Shown here: piece after piece, positions 1 to 8,955 of the stretch
How positions within the stretch are numbered: the stretch's first letter is position 1
Layout of the letters: the number at the start of each line of letters is the position of its first letter
Origin: Polaribacter haliotis
GTDB lineage: Bacteria; Bacteroidota; Bacteroidia; Flavobacteriales; Flavobacteriaceae
Assembly: GCF_014784055.1 (NCBI RefSeq)
Contig: NZ_CP061813.1
Coordinates: 2,056,001 to 2,120,000, forward strand
DNA: 64,000 nucleotides
Direction of reading: 5' to 3'
Notes under the pieces: model-generated
What the model was told of the DNA's origin: nothing
What the model saw: only the letters and a program-made list of their open reading frames with translations
Database searches by the model: none
Program-made: the position numbers and the translations under genes

Positions 1-1118
1 AAAACCACACCCAATTCTGCCTCTTGCCAAGCAACTTGTCTTTTATTTGGAACAGGATATTTATTTTCTTTTATAGGAATAAAAATACTGTAAGATTCAT
101 CTCCTTTTTTCACTGTTAAACTTAACACTTTAGGCTTTCCATTTTCATGATAAATAAATGGTCTTTCTAATCTATCTGCAATCAATTCTGAACCATCTGC
201 CATTTTTACTTTTTTCGGCATTAAAACATATTCGTTAGATTTTTTCCAATTGATACCATCTTTAGAAGTAACCATTCCAATAAATCCATGGGCATGAAAA
301 ACGCCATAAAAACGTTCCCTTGTTTCATCATACCAAAGAGACATATCTTCAGTATCTATATAATCTATAACCGGTTTTTCTTGTATTTCGAAAGGTCCTA
401 AAGGCGAATCTGAAATCGACATTGCCTGATTTCTAACAAAATTCTTATCATTAGGTTTATCTCCTTTTACAATTAAATAATATTTACCATCTTTCCCTCT
501 ATCGATTGCAGGGTTTACTGTAAGTGTAGTTATTGGTCCAGTAGGCTCAATTAAAGGTTTGTCCATTGTTTTCCAAGGCCCGTTAATTGAGTTTGATACT
601 GCAACTCCTGTTCGCTGATTTACACGTAAAATGTTCCAATTAGGGTGACTATATCCTGTGAGTGCAGTTTCTACCAATTCCTTTTCTGTAAATGGTTTAT
701 CTCCAAAATTAGTGGCAATATAATACAGATAATACTTCCCTTCGAAATACTTTATTTTAGGATTGTGTGCTGTAATTGCATCCCACCTATTTTTTCTTGC
801 ACCTTCTAAAACGGTTTCTTTAAATTTCCATGGGCCAGCAGGATTTTTAGAAGTCGCGTGTGCAATTTCTGAATGTGTTAACCAGCCATAAAATGAATAT
901 TCTCTTTTCCATCTGGAATAAAACATGTGGTATTCTCCATCATTTCCTTTAATGATAGAGGTTCCCCAATTGTAATATCCTTCAGTTTTAAAAATGTTAT
1001 CCGAAGAAATTGGCTCGAATTTATCATACAAACGTAAATCGTCTGTAGTATTTTGGGCATTTCCAAAAACAGAAAAAAGTAAAATTGGAATAATAAAAAG
1101 GCAGTTCTTTATTTTCAT
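1..1118 (-). CDS. Secreted beta-propeller glycoside hydrolase fused to a GH29 fucosidase domain (partial, runs off left edge)
   Basis: The frame is open from ATG at 1118 to the window edge (372 codons visible, no stop). The first about 21 residues form a Sec signal peptide (MKIKNC, then a hydrophobic stretch, then GNAQ). Residues about 22-350 read like a five-bladed beta-propeller of the GH43/GH117 type, with repeated motifs such as GEYHMFYSRW, KYYLYYIA and GKYYLIVKG. At the very edge the protein changes to NKRQVAWQEAELGVVF, which I recognise as the N-terminal start of GH29 alpha-L-fucosidases. I therefore infer a propeller-GH29 fusion. It lies 14 nt after the stop of the next fucosidase gene, on the same strand, so the genes are probably one operon. 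The GH29 assignment rests on about 16 residues; the rest lies outside the window. Confidence 0.75.
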   Translation of the reverse strand, partial: MKIKNCLFIIPILLFSVFGNAQNTTDDLRLYDKFEPISSDNIFKTEGYYNWGTSIIKGNDGEYHMFYSRWKREYSFYGWLTHSEIAHATSKNPAGPWKFKETVLEGARKNRWDAITAHNPKIKYFEGKYYLYYIATNFGDKPFTEKELVETALTGYSHPNWNILRVNQRTGVAVSNSINGPWKTMDKPLIEPTGPITTLTVNPAIDRGKDGKYYLIVKGDKPNDKNFVRNQAMSISDSPLGPFEIQEKPVIDYIDTEDMSLWYDETRERFYGVFHAHGFIGMVTSKDGINWKKSNEYVLMPKKVKMADGSELIADRLERPFIYHENGKPKVLSLTVKKGDESYSIFIPIKENKYPVPNKRQVAWQEAELGVV

Positions 1119-1132
1119 TTAGTATTCTTAAT

Positions 1133-3364
1133 TTATTTAAAAAAGTTTAATTCAGCTATGGATGCTTGTTTTTTACTCCCAGCAATCGTTTTTGATTCTA
1201 TTCGAACAAAACGTGTTTTCATTGGTTTTTTAAAATAATGTGTTCTTGGTGTTGGGTCGTTTATTAAGTTTCCAAACTCGAAATTTTCGAAAGTTTTCCA
1301 AGATTTACCATTATTACTCACTTTTATAACTCCTTGCTCTATCATTCCGTTTGAATTTTTAGTTTGTGGAGTGTACCCAAAAGCTTTTAAGGTTTCTTCT
1401 TTACCTAAATCAATTTCAATAAAATGCGATTTTCCTTTTTCATCCGACATCCAAAAAGTAGTTGGATTTTCGTCGATTGCAAATTCTCCAACGTGAGTAG
1501 ATGTCCAACTATCTTCATTTAAAACTTTCCATTTCTTTTTTAGAATACCAATTTCTTTCGAAGCAACGCTTCCTTTTTCATCTTTTGAAAAAGCCAATGC
1601 TTTTACTTCTCCTGAATACACTAAAAATGGTTCTTTATAAATTTGTGATGTTTTAGTAGGTGTACTTCCATCTGTTGTATATCTTATTTCTATTCCAGAA
1701 TTTATATTTTTTGAAACATCTTCTCCATGTGGTTTCCAACCAAAATCATCTTTTTTAGGTTGAAAACTCACCAAACCATCCAAGTTTCTTGTAATACTTA
1801 ACTGTGGTGGACGCGTTTTATAATAATGTGCTGAAATAATAGAAATTGCAGGACTTAAACGAGATTCTAAAACACGGACTCTAAACTTATTAGAGGTTAC
1901 TTCTGGAAATCGTAAAATTCGCTTATAACCTATATTTGTAGCTGAAACTATTTCTTTCCAAGCATTATTTACCCAAGCATCAACCGCATGTTTTTCTACT
2001 CGTTCGCTATATTTATCAATTGCTTCTTGTAAAATTATGCGATTTATTGTTACATTATTTTTTGTTTCAATGATGATTTCTTTTTTATCTGAATTTAACA
2101 ATTCGTATGTAGTTGTATTATTATCTAATGCATCTTCTGCACCAGAAGCATCTGCAAATAAATTCGTTGAATATGTCTCTTTAATTCGTTCCCCAACTTC
2201 TTCTAAAACGCGAACATCTTCTGGAGAAAATTTACCTTCTCTATTTGGTGGAATATTCAATAAAAAGGTTGAATTACCTCCTACAGAACGTTCGTACATA
2301 TCAAAAACATCGTCTGCACTTCTTACTTTTTGCTTGTCTTCATCTCTATAAAACCAGCCTTCTCGAATGGAAGTATTTGTTTCAGCTTGCTGATAATGCA
2401 AAAAATTCGCATCGTATAATTTTTCTCTGCTACCAATATCTTTTCCTGTAATATCTGCGAAACTATTCATTTCATGAGGATTGTTTTCATATGGAATTAT
2501 ATTCCATTCTGTATCTCTTGTTCCTCCAGCTTCATTTCCACACCAACGAATATCTTGCTTTCCAAAAATAACGGCTTCTGGAGCTAAGGTTGATATTAAT
2601 TTTTTCCAAGCGATGTAATTGTATTTTTGTCCACCTTTTCGTTTTGGATGCGCTCCATCAAACCAAACTTCGTGAATTGGCCCATATTCTGTTAATAATT
2701 CGAATAATTGATTTAAGAAATACTCATTATAATCATCTACATTAAAAGTGAAAGTTGTTTTATTTTTAAATGGACGACCTTCAACTTTTCTTGGAATTTC
2801 ACGATCTGTGTACTTACTTAAATTTCCATAAAGACCTTCTTTGTTTTCAATTTGATATAAATCTGCTGGCGATAAATACACACCTAATTTTAAACCGTAT
2901 TTCTGGCAAGAAGCAGACAGTTCTTTTAAAACATCTCCTTTTCCATCTTTAAAACCAGAGGACATAATACCATGTTTTGTGTAACGACTTTGCCATAATA
3001 CAAAACCATCATGATGCTTAACAGTTATAACAACCATTTTCATTTGCGCATCTTTCATAGCTTTACACCATTGATCTGTATCTAAATTTTTAAGATCGAA
3101 AATCTTTGGATCTTCCATTCCATTTCCCCATTCCATTCGCGTAAATGTGTTGGGACCAAAATGGATAAACGCAATGTATTCGTTTTTTAAAGCTTCATAT
3201 TGATTTTTAGTTGGCACAACATGTGCCGCTTTATAAATAATAGAATCTTTCGTATCATCTGCATCAATTGCAATTGTAGAACTTGTTTTAGGCAACTCTT
3301 CTTTTGATGTATTACAAGACACTATGCTTAAAAGAAATACAAATAATCCAAGACATTTTTTCAT
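1133..3364 (-). CDS. GH29 alpha-L-fucosidase lipoprotein with chitobiase-type and discoidin-like C-terminal domains
   Basis: 743 residues. A lipoprotein signal ends in IVSC with Cys17, so the enzyme is probably tethered to a periplasmic or outer-membrane leaflet. The GH29 barrel occupies roughly residues 45-390: IHFGPNTFT near 67, KHHDG at 116-120, and VWFDGA with the likely nucleophile Asp236. A segment near 560-620 containing IRYTTDGSTPT matches the chitobiase/hexosaminidase C-terminal type, and the last about 130 residues look like an F5/8 type C (discoidin) carbohydrate-binding fold (FWMSDEKGKSHFIEIDLG). Known GH29 enzymes release alpha-L-fucose by a retaining mechanism. The appended modules suggest action on complex fucosylated glycans, but the linkage is not predictable here. 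It follows the second fucosidase with a 57-nt gap. Confidence 0.9.
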   Translation of the reverse strand: MKKCLGLFVFLLSIVSCNTSKEELPKTSSTIAIDADDTKDSIIYKAAHVVPTKNQYEALKNEYIAFIHFGPNTFTRMEWGNGMEDPKIFDLKNLDTDQWCKAMKDAQMKMVVITVKHHDGFVLWQSRYTKHGIMSSGFKDGKGDVLKELSASCQKYGLKLGVYLSPADLYQIENKEGLYGNLSKYTDREIPRKVEGRPFKNKTTFTFNVDDYNEYFLNQLFELLTEYGPIHEVWFDGAHPKRKGGQKYNYIAWKKLISTLAPEAVIFGKQDIRWCGNEAGGTRDTEWNIIPYENNPHEMNSFADITGKDIGSREKLYDANFLHYQQAETNTSIREGWFYRDEDKQKVRSADDVFDMYERSVGGNSTFLLNIPPNREGKFSPEDVRVLEEVGERIKETYSTNLFADASGAEDALDNNTTTYELLNSDKKEIIIETKNNVTINRIILQEAIDKYSERVEKHAVDAWVNNAWKEIVSATNIGYKRILRFPEVTSNKFRVRVLESRLSPAISIISAHYYKTRPPQLSITRNLDGLVSFQPKKDDFGWKPHGEDVSKNINSGIEIRYTTDGSTPTKTSQIYKEPFLVYSGEVKALAFSKDEKGSVASKEIGILKKKWKVLNEDSWTSTHVGEFAIDENPTTFWMSDEKGKSHFIEIDLGKEETLKAFGYTPQTKNSNGMIEQGVIKVSNNGKSWKTFENFEFGNLINDPTPRTHYFKKPMKTRFVRIESKTIAGSKKQASIAELNFFK

Positions 3365-3421
3365 AATTATACTTTATTAATTTTATAATTTTTTACCAAC
3401 TTCTAATAATATTTTCGCTTT

Positions 3422-4753
3422 TTATCTTAACGTAATTTCTATAATTGTATCGACAGTATCCTTATCAACTTCAGGAAGATTAATTATTAATTGTCCTTTT
3501 TTGAGTTTGAATTTTATCTTGCTTTTATCCTTAAATAATACTACTTTTTTAATACGATTTTTAAAATCATTAATTTTTAATGTTTCTATTTCATTATTTA
3601 AAACATGTAGATAAAGTGTTTTGTTTTTTTGAGTAGACACGTAATCGTCTGTTGCAGGAACAATTCCTCCACGAGTTCCATAAATTGTTTCTCCATTTTC
3701 TTTTAGCCATTCTCCAACTGCTTTTAAACGCATAATATGTTCTTTTTGGATTTCTCCATTTGGCATTGGCCCCACGTTTAATAAGAAATTAGCATTATTT
3801 CCAGCAGCTTTAATAACATATTTAATTAAATCGTTAACAGATTTATGTTTATCATCTTGAAGATTAAAACCCCACGAATGATTTATCGTTTCACAAGTTT
3901 CTAAAGGCAAATCTCCAATACTTAGTCCACCAAAACCAGTAGTGTTTTTTCCTGGTAAATCTTTCTCGAACATTTGAAAATCTTCTCCTTCAAAAGGTGC
4001 TAAGTGATGGTTGTTTCCTATTAATAATTTAGGATTTACATCGTGAATCATTTTATAAGTTTGCTCAATTTTCCATTTATCCTCTCCTTCTTTTCTAGTT
4101 TCAGGTGTACGTCCTTTTTCTTTTAAAATATCCCAAAACCCATCGAACCAAAAACCAGCAATGTTATAATTTTCTGCTAATTCTTTTATTTGAGCATCTT
4201 GGTATTTTAAGTAATTTTCCCAATCTCCAGATTCTGGTCTACCAACTCCTTTTCCTGTGTAACCTCTTGGGAAATAATCTTTATGATGCCAATCTAACTG
4301 AGAATAATAAGCGTATAATTTTATCCCTTGTTTTTGGCATTCTTGTTCTAATTCTCTAAAAATATCTCTTTTAAATGGTGTGTTGTCTACAATATTGTAT
4401 TTCGAAACTTTAGAATGATACATCGCAAAACCATCATGATGTTTTGTGGTAATTGTAATGTATTTCATACCAGCATCTTTGGCTAATTTCACTATCTTTT
4501 TAGCATCGAAATCAATAGGATTAAAGAAAGATGGTAATAATTCGTAACGATTTACTTTAATGTTTTGGTTCGTCATTACCCATTCTGCATCTCCTAAAAT
4601 ACTGTAAACGCCCCAATGAATAAACATTCCAAATTTATCGTTTTGAAATGCTTGTCTCGCTTCTAAATTTTCTTTGGTTGGTTGGTAATTGTTTTGCGAT
4701 ATTATAGATTGAGTAATAAAAATTACGACCAAAAAGTGTATTACTTTTTTCAT
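3422..4753 (-). CDS. GH29 alpha-L-fucosidase, single-domain secreted enzyme
   Basis: 443 residues with a cleavable Sec signal (MKKVIHFLVV through IISQN). The single GH29 catalytic domain carries FGMFIHWGVYS at 41-51, KHHDGF at 104-109 and GFWFDGFWD, which places the likely catalytic nucleophile at Asp204. A short beta-sandwich tail follows. It is the first gene of the visible minus-strand fucosidase run, so the promoter should lie between 4754 and about 4900. Its sequence differs clearly from the neighbouring 743-residue enzyme, which suggests different substrate positions rather than a recent duplication. Confidence 0.92.
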   Translation of the reverse strand: MKKVIHFLVVIFITQSIISQNNYQPTKENLEARQAFQNDKFGMFIHWGVYSILGDAEWVMTNQNIKVNRYELLPSFFNPIDFDAKKIVKLAKDAGMKYITITTKHHDGFAMYHSKVSKYNIVDNTPFKRDIFRELEQECQKQGIKLYAYYSQLDWHHKDYFPRGYTGKGVGRPESGDWENYLKYQDAQIKELAENYNIAGFWFDGFWDILKEKGRTPETRKEGEDKWKIEQTYKMIHDVNPKLLIGNNHHLAPFEGEDFQMFEKDLPGKNTTGFGGLSIGDLPLETCETINHSWGFNLQDDKHKSVNDLIKYVIKAAGNNANFLLNVGPMPNGEIQKEHIMRLKAVGEWLKENGETIYGTRGGIVPATDDYVSTQKNKTLYLHVLNNEIETLKINDFKNRIKKVVLFKDKSKIKFKLKKGQLIINLPEVDKDTVDTIIEITLR

Positions 4754-4945
4754 TTGTATATCTTGTTTATTGTTATAAAATAATGAGCCTTACAAATTTA
4801 TAAATATTAAAATATAATAATACAACAAAACGAACCTCAACTAATACTATTTTTGCTTTACAACCTAAATTTACATTTATAAAGCTTCATTTAGCACTAT
4901 AAAAATTTAGAATGAAGTCTAGAACTATTCAGGTTTTTTATTTTG

Positions 4946-4953
4946 TAACTTTG
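4946..4953 (+). promoter_or_regulatory. Bacteroidota -7 promoter box for the CNNM gene
   Basis: TAACTTTG matches the TAnnTTTG consensus and lies 19 nt before the ATG at 4973. No clear TTG -33 element is seen. Confidence 0.5.
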
Positions 4954-4972
4954 CCATTCAAAATAATGATAC

Positions 4973-6097
4973 ATGACATTACTAATAATTTTTGCCACCA
5001 TTTCTATATTTTTCTCTTTTCTGTGTTCTATTTTAGAAGCAGTATTATTGAGTATAACTCCTACTTTTATCAATCTTAAAAAAAGTGAAGGTTTAGAGTA
5101 TGCTAATCAATTAGAAATCTTTAAAAAAGATGTAGATAAACCTTTAATTGCCATTTTAACCATAAATACAGTTGCACATACAGTTGGTGCTATTTTGGTT
5201 GGTGTACAAGCAAAAGTTGCCTATGCAGAAATGTATGGAACTGAGGTAAAAACCATTTTAGGTTTAAAAATTACTGAAGATGTAATGGTTGGTATCGTTT
5301 CTACAATTATGACGATTTTAATATTAGTGGCATCTGAAATTATACCAAAAACAATTGGTGCTACTTATTGGAAACAGTTGGCAAACTTTACTTCTAAAGC
5401 TTTAAATGTTATGATTTTTCCATTAAAGTACACAGGTATTTTATGGATTTTACAATTAACCACAAAACTAATTGGCGGAAAAGGTCATGGAAGTATTTTA
5501 AGCAGAGAAAGCTTTTTAGTAATGGCGGATATGGCTGAAAAAGAAGGTGTTTTTAAAGAAAATGAAAGCAAAGTAATTAGAAATTTATTGGGCTTTAAAG
5601 AGATAAAAGTAAATGATGTAATGACGCCAAGAGTTGTTCTAGAAATTGCTGATGAAAACCAAACGATTGAAGATTTTTACAAAGAACATAAAAAATTACG
5701 TTTCTCGAGAATTCCTGTTTTTTCTGAAAACCCAGATGCAGTTACAGGTTATTTTCTAAAAGATAATTTACTTGAAGCGATGATTAATGGAAATGGAAAA
5801 GAAACTTTGGCTTCTATAAAAAGAAATATTTTAGTGACAGATAGAGAATTATCTATCCCAGATTTGTTCGATAAACTAATCAAAGAAAAAGAACATATTG
5901 CATTGGTTGTAGATGAATATGGTTCTGTAAGCGGAATTGTTTCTCAGGAAGATGTAATTGAAACTTTATTAGGTTTAGAAATTATGGACGAAAGCGATTC
6001 TGTTGCAGATTTACAAGCCTTGGCAAGAAAGTCTTGGGAAAATCGTGCAAAAAGAATGGGAATTATTGAGGATGGAAACCTAGAAAAAAATATATAA
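4973..6097 (+). CDS. CNNM/DUF21 transmembrane protein with CBS pair (hemolysin C/CorB-like)
   Basis: 374 residues. An N-terminal DUF21/CNNM transmembrane domain (about residues 1-180: several hydrophobic helices, including LLIIFATISIFFSFLCSI and VSTIMTILILVASEIIPK) precedes a linker and a pair of CBS domains (about 205-335, containing MTPRVVLEIADENQT and VVDEYGSVSGIVSQEDVIE). The C-terminal CorC/HlyC domain common in longer relatives is absent. The family is linked to magnesium or other divalent-cation transport; cytotoxicity should not be read from the hemolysin name. It ends in a perfect hairpin terminator shared with the convergent hflX. Confidence 0.88.
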   Translation: MTLLIIFATISIFFSFLCSILEAVLLSITPTFINLKKSEGLEYANQLEIFKKDVDKPLIAILTINTVAHTVGAILVGVQAKVAYAEMYGTEVKTILGLKITEDVMVGIVSTIMTILILVASEIIPKTIGATYWKQLANFTSKALNVMIFPLKYTGILWILQLTTKLIGGKGHGSILSRESFLVMADMAEKEGVFKENESKVIRNLLGFKEIKVNDVMTPRVVLEIADENQTIEDFYKEHKKLRFSRIPVFSENPDAVTGYFLKDNLLEAMINGNGKETLASIKRNILVTDRELSIPDLFDKLIKEKEHIALVVDEYGSVSGIVSQEDVIETLLGLEIMDESDSVADLQALARKSWENRAKRMGIIEDGNLEKNI

Positions 6098-6124
6098 GCG
6101 TTAATCTTATTTATTAGAAAGTAT

Positions 6125-6170
6125 AAAAATATGTCTGAAAATTTTAAAAAATTTGCAGACATATTTTTTT
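6125..6170. terminator. Bidirectional intrinsic terminator between the CNNM gene and hflX
   Basis: A 13-bp perfect stem, AAAAATATGTCTG (6125-6137) with CAGACATATTTTT (6156-6168), continues into a T run. The A tract on the left makes it work for the minus-strand hflX as well. Confidence 0.85.
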
Positions 6171-6176
6171 TATCTC

Positions 6177-7388
6177 TTACTCTTCCTCCTTATATTCATA
6201 ATATAAAAAGTCGTTATAAGGAAAACGCTGAATGTGAATTTTCTTCACTTCTTCATACGTTTTTTCCTTAAAATCTTCTAAATTCTCTTTGTTTAAAGCA
6301 GAAATAAAAATAGATTCTTCCTCTTTATCGTTCATCCAAGTTTTTTCCCAATCTTCTAAAGTGTAGTGTTCTTTTGTTCTTTCTGTAACCAAATCATCTT
6401 CATCTATGGTTTCATGTTGGTAAGCATCAATCTTATTAAAAACCATTAAAGTTGGTTTGTCTGCACATTTTATATCATCTAAAATGGTATTTACAGAAGC
6501 AATATGGTCTTCAAAATTTGGGTGAGAAATATCTACAACATGCAATAATAAATCTGCTTCACGAACTTCATCTAATGTAGATTTAAAAGATTCTACCAAT
6601 TGTGTTGGTAATTTTCTAATAAAACCAACAGTATCTGTCATTAAAAAAGGAATGTTTTTAATCACCACTTTTCTAACTGTTGTGTCTAAAGTTGCAAAGA
6701 GTTTGTTTTCTGCAAAAACATCACTTTTACTAATTACGTTCATTAACGTAGATTTTCCAACGTTTGTGTAACCAACCAACGCAACTCGAACCATTTTTCC
6801 ACGGTTTTTACGTTGCACAGCCATTTGTTTATCAATCGTTTTTAATTTCTTTTTTAAGAGTACAATTCTATCGTTAATAATACGTCTGTCTGTTTCTATT
6901 TCTGTTTCTCCAGGTCCACGCATTCCAATTCCCCCTTTTTGTTTATCAAGGTGCGTCCAAAGCCTGGTTAATCTTGGTAATAAATATTGATGTTGTGCCA
7001 ATTCCACCTGAGTTTTTGCAGAACTTGTTTGTGCTCTTTGTGCGAAAATATCTAAGATTAAATTCGTTCTGTCTAAGATTTTACAATCGAGAATTTTTTC
7101 GATATTTCTTAATTGTGCTGGTGATAACTCGTCATCGAAAATAGCAGTTCCAATATTATGAGAATCTATATATGCTTTTACTTCGTCTAATTTTCCAGTT
7201 CCTAAAAAAGTCTTAGGATTTGGTCTTTCCATTTTTTGAACAAAACGTTTTACGGGAACTCCACCTGCAGTTTCTGTTAAAAATTCTAATTCATCTAAAT
7301 ATTCGTCCGACTTTTCTTCGTCTTGAAGTTGTGTAATAATACCTATTAATACAGCTTTTTCGGAGATTGCTTCTTTTGCGTCTATCAT
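6177..7388 (-). CDS. hflX: GTPase HflX
   Basis: 403 residues, usual length for this ribosome-associated GTPase that splits or rescues stalled 70S ribosomes under stress. The N-terminal HflX domain (about 1-185) includes the glycine-rich GGIGMRGPGETEIETDRR stretch. The G domain carries G1 GYTNVGKST, G3 DTVGFI and G4 FNKIDA. A -7 box TATTTTTG (minus strand, 7395-7402) sits only 6 nt upstream of the ATG, so the transcript is probably leaderless or nearly so. Convergent with the CNNM gene. Confidence 0.96.
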   Translation of the reverse strand: MIDAKEAISEKAVLIGIITQLQDEEKSDEYLDELEFLTETAGGVPVKRFVQKMERPNPKTFLGTGKLDEVKAYIDSHNIGTAIFDDELSPAQLRNIEKILDCKILDRTNLILDIFAQRAQTSSAKTQVELAQHQYLLPRLTRLWTHLDKQKGGIGMRGPGETEIETDRRIINDRIVLLKKKLKTIDKQMAVQRKNRGKMVRVALVGYTNVGKSTLMNVISKSDVFAENKLFATLDTTVRKVVIKNIPFLMTDTVGFIRKLPTQLVESFKSTLDEVREADLLLHVVDISHPNFEDHIASVNTILDDIKCADKPTLMVFNKIDAYQHETIDEDDLVTERTKEHYTLEDWEKTWMNDKEEESIFISALNKENLEDFKEKTYEEVKKIHIQRFPYNDFLYYEYKEEE

Positions 7389-7394
7389 AGATTA

Positions 7395-7402
7395 CAAAAA
7401 TA
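7395..7402 (-). promoter_or_regulatory. -7 promoter box of hflX (near-leaderless)
   Basis: TATTTTTG on the minus strand, ending 6 nt before the hflX ATG. Confidence 0.5.
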
Positions 7403-7430
7403 CGAAGTTTTAGATTGTAAATAGCATAAA

Positions 7431-7456
7431 AAAACCTCGACAAAAGCCGAGGTTTT
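7431..7456. terminator. Terminator-like hairpin between two divergent genes
   Basis: AAAACCTCG pairs with CGAGGTTTT (9 bp, 8-nt loop) and is flanked by A and T runs. It lies upstream of both neighbours, outside the normal place for a terminator; see findings. Confidence 0.6.
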
Positions 7457-7622
7457 CTTAATTAATTCAAATTCAGTTTCAAAATTTTCAAATTCTTTAC
7501 TTCGAAACAAAATTAGCACCTTAAAGTTTCTTTAAAGAAGAATTCTTATTAAGAAATCTTATTGTTAATGTTAAGAAATTATTCTTGTATAAATTCCCTA
7601 TTTTTACGACTAAACTTTTTAT

Positions 7623-8597
7623 ATGTTCCCATCCATTTCGTCTAAAAAACAAAGTAAAAAAATTACAACTATCGCATTTTATAATGTCGAAAATTTGTTT
7701 GATACAATTGATGATCCTAAAACTCTAGATGATGATTATGCTTTAGGTGGAAAGTATAAATGGAACAATAAACGTTACAGAATAAAAATTAAAAAATTAG
7801 GCTCTGTAATTTCTCAATTAGGAATGAATCGTTCTAAAAACCCACCTGCAATTGTTGGTTTGGTTGAAGTTGAAAATGCAAAAGTAGTAGAAGATTTGGT
7901 AAATTCTTCCAACTTAAAAAAACATCCTTATGGTTTTGTGCATCACGACTCTCCTGACGAACGTGGAATTGATGTCGCTCTTTTATATGACAAACACGCT
8001 TTTGAACTTTTAGGATCAAAAACTTTTGTTTTAGAGATAGAAAATGAGCCTGGTGTAAGAGATTATACAAGAGATGTTTTAAAAGTAACCGGAAATTTAC
8101 ATGGAGAGCTAGTCCATATTTTAGTAAATCATTGGCCTTCCAGAAGAGATGGCTCTGAAACTACAGAACCAAAAAGAATAAAAGCAGCTGAATTAAATAG
8201 AACAATAATTTCTGAAATTACAGCACAAAGTTTTGATGCTAAAATTATAATTATGGGCGATTTTAACGACGACCCAACAAGTGTAAGTTTGCAAACTTTG
8301 GCTTCTGATGATTTTATAAATCCGATGGAAAAATTATTAAACAAAGAAAAACATGGAACTACTACTTATAATAAAAAGTGGAATTTATTCGACCAAATTT
8401 TATTTTCTAAAAACTTTTTAGAGAAGACTGAAAACAAACTTTATTTTAAACACGCAGAAGTTTTCAATAAAAAATGGCTGAAAGTATTTAAAGGAAAATT
8501 AAAAGGAAGTCCATTTAGAACTTATATTGGACCTTGGTATCAAGGTGGTTTTTCGGATCATTTTCCTGTGTATGCTTTTTTGAAAAAAGAAAATTAA
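7623..8597 (+). CDS. Endonuclease/exonuclease/phosphatase family protein
   Basis: 324 residues covering the EEP (DNase I-like) fold. Visible catalytic motifs: FYNVENLFDT (metal-binding Asn), GLVEVEN (Glu), NHWPSRRDG (His), IIMGDFNDDP (Asp, Asn) and FSDHFPV (Asp-His) near the C-terminus. There is no signal peptide at the annotated ATG, although many flavobacterial relatives are exported; an upstream in-frame extension is not evident. The substrate may be nucleic acid, a phospholipid or a phosphoinositide-like molecule; the sequence alone does not decide. It overlaps the next gene's 3' end by 4 nt. Confidence 0.85.
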   Translation: MFPSISSKKQSKKITTIAFYNVENLFDTIDDPKTLDDDYALGGKYKWNNKRYRIKIKKLGSVISQLGMNRSKNPPAIVGLVEVENAKVVEDLVNSSNLKKHPYGFVHHDSPDERGIDVALLYDKHAFELLGSKTFVLEIENEPGVRDYTRDVLKVTGNLHGELVHILVNHWPSRRDGSETTEPKRIKAAELNRTIISEITAQSFDAKIIIMGDFNDDPTSVSLQTLASDDFINPMEKLLNKEKHGTTTYNKKWNLFDQILFSKNFLEKTENKLYFKHAEVFNKKWLKVFKGKLKGSPFRTYIGPWYQGGFSDHFPVYAFLKKEN

Positions 8598-8833
8598 CCT
8601 TTCCCTTGTTGTTTAAAAGCGTTTCTTAATTTATCGTCGTTAATAATATACTTTTTGTATTTCCCATCTCTATATCTATAGTAGATAAAAATTGGCATAA
8701 ATATAAAAGACAAGTATAAAACGCATAAACCCATTACTATTTTTGCTTTTTCGTGCTCGGTATTTATCAAATAAACACCAAGTATTGACCAAATTAAAAA
8801 AACGATAAAAAGTATTTTTATTAAAATCTTCAT
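8594..8833 (-). CDS. Small two-helix membrane protein, function unknown
   Basis: 79 residues with two hydrophobic helices (about 3-23 and 33-52) and a basic, hydrophilic tail rich in Lys and Tyr (YYRYRDGKYKKY). I do not recognise a family. It is convergent with the EEP nuclease gene and overlaps it by 4 nt. Standard ATG start and codon use like its neighbours argue that it is real. Confidence 0.6.
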   Translation of the reverse strand: MKILIKILFIVFLIWSILGVYLINTEHEKAKIVMGLCVLYLSFIFMPIFIYYRYRDGKYKKYIINDDKLRNAFKQQGKG

Positions 8834-8883
8834 AATGCAAAACTACAAAAAGTCTATCTTTATTTTTTGATAATTAGTAATTA

Positions 8884-8940
8884 TGTCTGGTTGAGCGAAG
8901 TCGAAACCTAATTATTAACCTCTCGACTGGACTCCAGGAA
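8884..8940. repeat. Short imperfect palindrome of the TCGACT/AGTCGA type
   Basis: GGTTGAGCGAAGTCGAAACC is followed by a spacer and CCTCTCGACTGGACTCC. The same AGCGAAGTCGA wording recurs inside the palindromic repeat family at 12354 and 27172, so this is probably a degraded relative. Confidence 0.45.
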
Positions 8941-8955
8941 AAATACATTTTCTAA

